Shown here: positions 57,267 to 64,000 of the stretch, piece after piece
How the letters are laid out: each line of letters begins with the position of its first letter
Numbering within the stretch: the first letter of the stretch is position 1
Assembly (NCBI GenBank): GCA_036346205.1
Contig: JARFJB010001948.1
Location: 616,001 to 680,000 of the forward strand
Length of the DNA stretch: 64,000 nt
Reading direction: 5' to 3'
Source: Vesta saturnalis
Taxonomy: Eukaryota > Arthropoda > Insecta > Coleoptera > Lampyridae
Program-made: the position numbers and the translations under genes
Notes under the pieces: model-generated
The model's input: the letters and a program-made list of their open reading frames with translations, nothing else
What the model was told of the DNA's origin: nothing
The model's database searches: none

Positions 57267-58598
57267 ATATACCATAAGAGGAAGTGTAGTGTAATAATTA
57301 TCAAAGAAAACTTGATGGTTAACATTTTCAGATAGTTTTTGAAGTAGCTGTGTAACCACGTTAGCGCTAGCTCCAAGATTTGGTTGTGCGACTGTTCTAT
57401 TCTCATCGGTATGCTCTTGACCAGTGTAAACTTCAAAATTATACGTATATTCTGAAACTCCCAACAATACAAAAAACTTATAACCCCATTTATGGGGTTT
57501 TGCAGGCATATGTTGCTTCAAATAACTTCTTGCTTTAATCGAATAGATTTGTTCATCAACTGACAAGTCACGTTCATTTGGCACAGTTTGAAATCGCTCC
57601 AGTAATTAGTTGATAACTGGACGCAATTTATACAATAGGTCATGATTTGCATCATTGCGAGGTGTAGTGTGTGTATTGTCAATGAAATGTAAAACTTTAC
57701 GAATATTTTCGAAATGTTTTTGAAACATTATTTGCTTGATAGTTTCTATACCAATTGATAGACCAATAGTTCCGGATACATGGAAGATGTGACGGACATC
57801 AATCTGCAAACAGTTACATATTTTTTTAATGTCCACTGAAGTCAAATTCTCTGGATAGTCTGGTGAAATTTGAGTTGAGAACAAATTGGACTATTCTGTT
57901 GTCAGAATACAACTTATGCGTAAAAAAATGTTCCTACATCACCTCGAAATTCTATGCACCATCCGGTATTCGTAGATTGCCGTTTCTCCACTTTACATTT
58001 GCTTATTTTTCTATTAGTATTTGAAGATCGTTTTTGGGTTTAATCTTTGTCTTAAGAGCTTCATCCAATAAATTTGTGTTCTTGATTTGGTTTTTTCGTC
58101 TCCGTATTCTTTTCTGTTTTTGTTGGGAAGATGGTAGATTTATTTTAGCATGAACTGTTTCTTTTAGGCCTACACATTGATTAGATTCATGTTCTTTAAC
58201 ACTTTTTGTTGTTAGATCTTCTTTTGGAGTTTCAAGAATATATTTTTCTTGGATTGAAGTAGATGGTAGATGATAATATCCATAAACACTTCGAATTCTT
58301 GCTGAATTTGAAAAACATACTCTTGATGCCTCGATGTAAATGGTAAACTATCTGCATCTCTTTGTGTTATATTTTCGATTTCTTCGTCTGAGAAGAAAAT
58401 TGGAATATGTAGTTCATCATATGTATCATTAAAAATATTTTCACTTTCGAGAGAAAAATTTTTGTTTCCAAGAAGATCATCCTCTTCATCTGAAAGTGGC
58501 TGAAAGCCATCCTCACTTTCAAGTAAATTTGCAATTGCGTCTTCTAAGTCTTTCTGTGTAAGGGTGTTGTATTTCCCAGATTTCTTCCACGAAGACAT
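57267..58598 (-). pseudogene. piggyBac transposase 2, N-terminal and core part
   Basis: ATG 58598 begins MSSWKKSGKYNTLTQKDLED, followed by an acidic region (PLSDEEDDLLG, FSDEEIENI) and basic linker (QKRIRRRKNQ). The core reads LFSTQISPDYPENLTSVDIK, KVLHFIDNTHTTPRNDANHD, LLYKLRPVIN, a stop at 57606, then RDLSVDEQIYSIKARSYLKQ, KPHKWGYKFFVLLGVSEYTY and VFFDNYYTTLPLMVY (second Asp). The first catalytic Asp expected after FVLC (FVLCDSNG in piggyBac 1) reads FVLLGVSE and may be lost. A splice acceptor-like TTTTGTTTTAG lies just upstream of the ATG. The frame is cut by the LINE at 57267. Confidence 0.82.
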
Positions 58599-58908
58599 TG
58601 TATGTTTGGCCCTAAAACAAAAATAATTGTGCACCTATACGATGTTGCACAAGTACATCATTTTATTTGTTGGTCCATATGCAAAATGGTGCATATATGT
58701 ACCGCACATAAAAAACAGTTTTACACAATCGTAACAATTCGGTAATGAGAAATAAGCTGAAATAAAACAAATTATAGTATATTAGATAACAAGGGATTGA
58801 CGTGACTCATTTAATCCCGCGAATAGAGTTTGTTGGTCGAGGGCTTGAGCCCGAGACCAACAACTATTCAAGGGATTAAGGAACTTCAATTCCGTGGTAT
58901 CTACACTA

Positions 58909-59188
58909 TTTTTTGCACTTCGTGGGGTAATAATAGTAATAATTATATTATTTTCTGAAAATTAAAATATTACATCTATGATAAATTTAAATTATTAGAA
59001 AAGTCACTTTGACAAAGAAGCTACACTATTCAAGGCTAATGAAATTTATGAATTATTTTTAAAATCCCAGATGTTTCAATTCCATAACAAGGTTAAATTA
59101 TTTTTTAATCCCTACAGATTAAAAGTAACACTTCAGTCCCCGAAATGGGGGAACCAAACAGTACTTTTAATCCACGAAGTGCAAAAAA
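58909..59188. mobile_element. MITE of 280 bp with TA target duplication
   Basis: The ends TTTTTTGCACTTCGTGG and CCACGAAGTGCAAAAAA are perfect inverses over 17 bp and are flanked by TA (58907-58908 and 59189-59190). It has no coding capacity. It lies in the 5' region of piggyBac 2. Confidence 0.8.
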
Positions 59189-59473
59189 TATATTAATTAC
59201 CTGATAATAATATTTTCCACTCACAGTATTACAAAATTCAATAGTTTTGCTACAGCGCAAATGACGAGACACATGTATTTAGGCACAACCGCTCTTGACG
59301 ATGATTGAGACTGAATGGCGCCTAAAATATGTCTATTGCTCCCACCACTTGAAATAATATAAAAGATAAGTTCCAGCCATTGCGTTTATCGTTATTTATA
59401 ACACTCAATAGAATTTTAAATGCGAAAATTATTTGATGTTGCACATGTGCATCCAAATACAGTAAAGGGTTAA

Positions 59474-60692
59474 ATAACAATAAAAATGTATGAAAAGGTT
59501 CGAACATTGAGATTATATAAATGTAAAAGCATTGAATAAACTTCTCTAAAAGTTTTAATAAACAATCTCCTCATCTAAACAACTTCCAAACCTTATAAAC
59601 GTTGACAACCTGTAATTTATCTTATAACTTGCCAAAAAAGTTTTTGTTCTCTTATATAGATTTTTGCCAAAACAAGGTTGCTTCACAGTGATTGTAAATA
59701 AAATTGAAGGAATAGCTAAATAAACATTATTTATATACTAATTATGTTTTTAAAAACTTTATTTATATTTACAATTTAATATTTGTTCTAGATTGCTATT
59801 AAGGTGGAACAACATTCCTGTAGACACGGAACGAGGAGATCGAATTTAGAAAAAAACCAAAACCAAAGATGCATTCCTTGTAAGTGCTTGCGAACAATGC
59901 ATGTTTATTTTAGAAAATGGAACGCTTTTAAATGTTTGTTTAATCCAACGCTGTAGAACATAAAAAGCTTTTTACCTAAATGGTTTCATATTGACTGAAA
60001 GTTTGTCTCTCTTGACGAGTTAGTGGATTAATAAAGTTTCTCATCTCTAATGCACTTTTTGAGTACATATCAAGCATTTTAAGAGCACTTTTATACATAC
60101 AACGTGCCTACTCCTTTATAATATTTAACGATGATAAAAAAGGAACTTTAAATTCTAATATGGATTTGAATATTTATTGGATATTTTACACATTTTTAGT
60201 ATGAAAGGAAAAGCTAAACGAAATTGCTATGTAAATTAATTTATGGTGCTGATATACATATATAATGTAAAATATTTTGTGCAAAAGCGTGACAAGGGTA
60301 TATACTATTTAAATTTTGCATAAAAGCTATGAGAATTTGTGTTAAATGCTATAAATATTACGTTATCACAATATTATTTAGATTTTAACATTAATCGTAT
60401 GGACGTTTGGTAGGTTAATCTATTAGTTTTGTAAGGTTTTTTTTATTTGGTCTAAGATGGCATTTTTGTTATTCGCACAGCCCGTTAAGGGCCACATTTT
60501 TCTTCCTTTGTATTTGTGAGTGCTCGGTTGCTTCTGCTCCATAATAGTACCGATTCACGTACCACCAACAGAGCTAAATCATATTAACGCTTAAGACCCG
60601 TGGTTTTATTCTAAAGAAACACAGTATCGCTACACCTTATTTCTAATTTACGAATACGACCCATTACTAATGGATCAAAGTACCTATACTGA
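59474..60692. other. non-repetitive AT-rich interval
   Basis: No transposon motif was recognised. GC rises from about 60470 toward the candidate exon at 60693. Confidence 0.35.
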
Positions 60693-60811
60693 ATGAGTGG
60701 ATATTGGCCTGGCTACTGGTCATTTCCGTTGATCCCTCCAACTCCTCCAGGCTCTGAGAGCATTCATATTAATCAGGATGTTTTGTACGAGGTTCACGGT
60801 GTCGTACAAAA
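60693..60811 (+). CDS. candidate first coding exon of a host gene
   Basis: ATG 60693 opens MSGYWPGYWSFPLIPPTPPG, then SESIHINQDVLYEVHGVVQK. The unspliced frame stops two codons later, but CAAAA|GTATGT at 60811/60812 is a good splice donor, so the frame could continue in a downstream exon. An in-frame TGA directly precedes the ATG, as for a first coding exon. Local GC is well above the flanks. I do not recognise the protein. It could also be chance. Confidence 0.4.
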
Positions 60812-62164
60812 GTATGTTTGAGTATTATTAAAATACTTAACTTTTGGCTATTTGTTTACTTCTATTTAAACGTTTCGATAACAATTACAGTAATCACATC
60901 CTCAGTAAACGACAATAGCTCTAAAAACTATTTGATAAACGTATTTAAAACTCAAATATGCAATCTAATTTTAGTAAAGAATAACTAGATCTTTAATAAT
61001 TAAACATGTATTATTAAACTGCCTGGAAGATGTAGAGCTCCTTCTAACAGACGAAACCTAACAATAAAAAATGCCTTTTAAATGGTTTACATCCAACACT
61101 TTTGTTTTTGTCGTTTTCTTAAGGTGGCGTTTATAATGCACGATTCACGACTATAAAAGTGAACTTACTTATTTCCTCAATAACTTTACTGTGAATAAAT
61201 AAACTTATCATCTGTATAAGACAAGTTATTGGTAAAGGTTGAAACTTGTGAACAAAATAAATTTGAAGCGATATTATTAGCATTTTGTTATAAAAATGAC
61301 AAGTATACAGGTTTTAATTTCTCAAATAACAGCGAAAGTGTAAGACCTAATGAGAAAATGTTTGCTTTATACTCGAGTCCGAACGTTATACATTTCAATG
61401 AATGTTTTTTTAAGCAAAAATTTTATTCGAGCAAGCAGTTATTGAGGAAATTCATTATTAATTAATTAATTTTTAGTAGAATGAAGTCGTTGTTAGCGTT
61501 ATACTTCAGCATTTTTGCAATGAATGGTGCCAATGTCAAGACAAGCAAAGCTCAATTTGAAAAATTAAAAGTGCGTAGACTCTACGCGAGCACATAACAT
61601 CCAACCTTGAAATTAGTGGATTACGAGCAATCATATTTCTTATATAATTTACATTAAGACTAGCCTTTACATAGTTGAATAACTGAATTTTAGTACTACC
61701 CACGATAAAGCTCGTTTTCATTAAATAATTAAGTAGTTGTACATTTTGCATCGTACATTTTTTTAGTTTTAATAGACTACAAAGGTTAGGGATAGAATTG
61801 TAATCTAATAATTAGTTTTTTTTTACCCGGTTAGTTAGTTACGTTTTTCACAACAATTTTACGAGGTAAATATGGAAAACATTAAAACAAAAATAGTAAG
61901 ATTTATAATATAACATTTTTTCCATGGCTTATATTGCCTAGTCAACACCCGGTTATATCGTAAACCAGATAACGTGGCTCGTCGTTGAAAGGAACCACAC
62001 GGTATAAGCCTTAGCCGTTTTCCACCATTAAATCTTGCAACTATCTGCATGTACACTTCAGCTCGATTGCTTGTTTCATAGTCTACAAGTCTATTAGCGT
62101 TCTTTAAGAGATTGTCAAACGTACCTAAAACATAAGGGTGGATGGGTGGGTGGTGAGTAAGTGT
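60812..62164. other. interval with one unassigned 78-codon frame
   Basis: A plus-strand frame at 61229-61465 (CYKNDKYTGFNFSNNSESVR, NEKMFALYSSPNVIHFNECF) has no ATG at its start and no recognised family. Nothing else was seen. Confidence 0.3.
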
Positions 62165-62166
62165 GC

Positions 62167-62249
<83 letters not shown>

Positions 62250-64000
62250 CGTGCATGCATGCGTGCATGCATGAGTGCGTGTGCGCGCGTGTACGTGTGA
62301 GCATATGCGTGTGTGCGTGTTTGCGTGTGTGCGTGTGTGTGTGTGTGTGTGTGCGCGGGTGCGCGTGTGAGCGTGTGCACGTATGCGCACGGGTGTGCGT
62401 GTACCTGTGTCTGTGTCTGTGTCAGTGTCTGAGTCTGTGTCTCTGTATGTGTCTTTGGCTTAGTCTGTGTCTGTGTCTGTATCTGTGTCTGTGTCTGTGT
62501 CTGTGTCTGCGTCTACGTCTGCGTCTGCGTCCGTGTGTGTATGTGTGCGCGTGCGGGTGCGTGTGAGTGCGTGTGGGTGTGTGTGTGTGTGTGCGTGGAC
62601 GTGTGCGTGTGCCCGTGTGTGTGTGCTTGTGTTTGTGCTTGTGCGTGTGTGCGTGCATGCGTGCGTACGTGCATACCTGCGTGCGTGTGTTTGAGTGTGC
62701 GGGCGCGTGTGCGCACGTGTGAGCGTGTGTGTGTGTGTGTGTGCGTGTGCGCGGGTGCGCGTGTGTGTGTGTGCGCGTATGCGCACACGTGTGAATGTAC
62801 CTGTGTCTGCGTCTGCGTCTGCATCTGCGTCTGCGTCCGTGTGTGTATGTGTGTGCGCGTGCGGGTGCGTGTGAGTGTGCGTGTGGGTGTGTGTGTGCGT
62901 GTACGTGTGCGTGTGTTTGTGTTTGTGCTTGTGCGTGTGTGCATGCATGCGTGCGTACGTGCATGCCTGCGTGCGTGTGTTTGAGTGTGCGGGCGCGTGT
63001 GCGCACGTTTGAGCGTGTGTGTGTGTGCGTGTGCGCGGGTGCGCGGGTGTGTGTGCGCGTATACGCACGGGTGTGAGTGTACCTGTGTCTGCGTCTGCAT
63101 CTGCGTCTGCGTCCGTGTGTGTATGTGTGTGCGCGTGCGGGTGCGTGTGAGTGTGCGTGGGGTGTGTGTGCGTGTACGTGTGCGTGTGCCTGTGCGTGTG
63201 CTTGTGTTTGTGCTTTTGCGTGTGTGCGTGCATGCGTGCGTACGTGCATGCGTGCGTGTGTTTGAGTGTGCGGGCGCGTGTGCGCACGTGTGAGCGTGTG
63301 TGTGTGTGTGTGTGTGTGTGTCTGCGTGTGCGCGGGTGCGCGTGTGAGCGTGTAAGCGTATGCGCACGGGTGTGAGTGTACCTGTGTCTGTGTCTGTGTC
63401 AGTGTCAGTGTCTGAGTCTGTGTCTGTGTCTTTTACTTAGTCTGTGTCTATGTCTGTATCTGTGCCTGTGCCTGTGTCTGTGTCTGTGTCTGTGTCAGTG
63501 TCTGAGTCTGTGTCTTTGTCTTTTACTTAGTTTGTGTCTATGTCTGTGTCTGTGTCTGTGTCTGTCTCTGTGTCTGTGTCTGTGTCTGTGTCTGTGTCTG
63601 TGTCTGTGTCTGTGTCTGTGTCTGTGTCTGTGTCTGTGTCTGTGTCTGTGTCTGTGTCTGTGTCTGTGTCTGTGTCTGCCTGTGTCTGTGTCTGTGCCTG
63701 CGTCTGCGTCTGCGTCCGTGTGTGTATGTTCGTGCGCGTGCGGGTGCGTGTGTGCGTGCGTGTGTGTGTGCGTGTGCGTGTGCGTGTGCGTGTGCGTGCG
63801 CGTGTGCGTGTGCGTGTGCATGTGCCTGTGCTTGTGCTTGTGCGTGTATGCATGCATGCGTGCGTAGGTGCATGCCTACGTACGTGTGTTTGAGTGTGCG
63901 GGCGCGTGTGCGCACGTGTGTATGTGTGCGCGCGCGTGTGCGCGCGCGTGTGCGCGTGTGCGCGTGTGAGCGTGTGCACGTATGCGCACGGGTGTGTGTG
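62165..64000. repeat. GT-rich minisatellite with repeat of about 290 bp
   Basis: The first 230 bp are (GT)n with GTGC variants. From 62401 a longer period appears: GTACCTGTGTCTG recurs at 62401, 62797, 63079 and 63378, so spacings are 396, 282 and 299 bp. Each unit passes through TGTCTG/TGCGTC hexamers, a GCATGCGTGCGTACGTGCAT block, GAGTGTGCGGGCGCGTGTGC and a TATGCGCACGGGTGTG end. (TGTCTG)n expansions lengthen the first and last units. The array runs off the window. Open frames on both strands are repeat translations. Confidence 0.9.

Larger units (their letters stand above)
52723..59469 (-). mobile_element. piggyBac-family transposon 2, with nested insertions
   Basis: TTAA flanks lie at 52719-52722 and 59470-59473. 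The left end reads CCTTTTACTG and the right end, reverse complemented, CCCTTTACTG. The transposase is on the minus strand and is interrupted by an RTE-like LINE (53732-57266). A 280-bp MITE lies at 58909-59188. Without these the element would be about 2.9 kb. Confidence 0.85.

Noticed and set aside
62138..63979. Many frames of 90-280 codons on both strands
   Set aside because: Minisatellite translation without codon structure.

Overview
This window looks like a transposon-dense stretch of an insect nuclear genome. It is AT-rich, has very long dinucleotide arrays, and holds no bacterial-type genes. A degraded piece of mitochondrial DNA still shows invertebrate mitochondrial code (TGA as Trp) and the insect gene order cytb, trnS(UCN), then a TACTA motif. 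Almost every recognisable coding stretch belongs to a mobile element: hAT, piggyBac, Tc1/mariner, Crypton-like tyrosine recombinase, Jockey-like and RTE-like non-LTR retrotransposons, and a Penelope-like element. I saw no LTR retrotransposon, CRISPR array, rRNA or functional tRNA gene. The order of insect cannot be fixed from the sequence.

Layout. 0-1.8 kb: degenerate tandem repeats with CTCF-like motifs, then a possible terminal exon with a polyA signal (minus strand). 1.85-5.45 kb: a minus-strand hAT relic split by about 800 bp of (TG)n. 5.6-8.0 kb: a piggyBac element with TTAA sites, inverted ends and a frameshifted transposase. 8.2-9.1 kb: a Crypton-type recombinase pseudogene with an intron. 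9.4-16.3 kb: a Jockey-like LINE whose ORF1 and ORF2 are separated by about 2.5 kb of G-poor sequence. 16.3-17.4 kb: a zinc-finger exon of another hAT and an inverted scrap of the LINE. 17.9-22.2 kb: two mariner-like elements with 400-bp inverted ends. 22.3-28.8 kb: a third mariner whose intron holds a 5.3-kb RTE-like LINE. 29.1-31.7 kb: a mariner sitting at the dyad centre of a fold-back element. 33.35-33.75 kb: the mitochondrial insert. 34.0-37.5 kb: Penelope-like RT and GIY-YIG pieces, a second Crypton and a hammerhead-like motif. 37.9-39.4 kb: a second Jockey-like copy. 40.8-42.0 kb: a non-autonomous inverted-repeat element. 43.5-44.7 kb: a LINE RT scrap next to a CA array. 45.4-49.8 kb: a 4.3-kb inverted-repeat element with a 6-bp target duplication that I cannot classify. 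50.0-51.3 kb: a third Jockey-type LINE. 52.7-59.5 kb: a second piggyBac carrying a 3.5-kb RTE-like copy, which itself carries a nested palindrome. 59.5-62.1 kb: the most gene-like unique DNA, with one candidate exon. 62.2-64.0 kb: a GT-rich minisatellite with a repeat of about 290 bp.

How it fits together. The nesting lets events be ordered: RTE-like copies landed in a mariner and in a piggyBac, and small TA-targeting elements later landed inside a LINE. Two independent loci show TA-targeting elements placed exactly at the TA in the centre of a palindrome, which is the most unusual pattern seen here. None of the transposases is fully intact; the nearest is the mariner at 29.9-31.0 kb, which has one in-frame stop.
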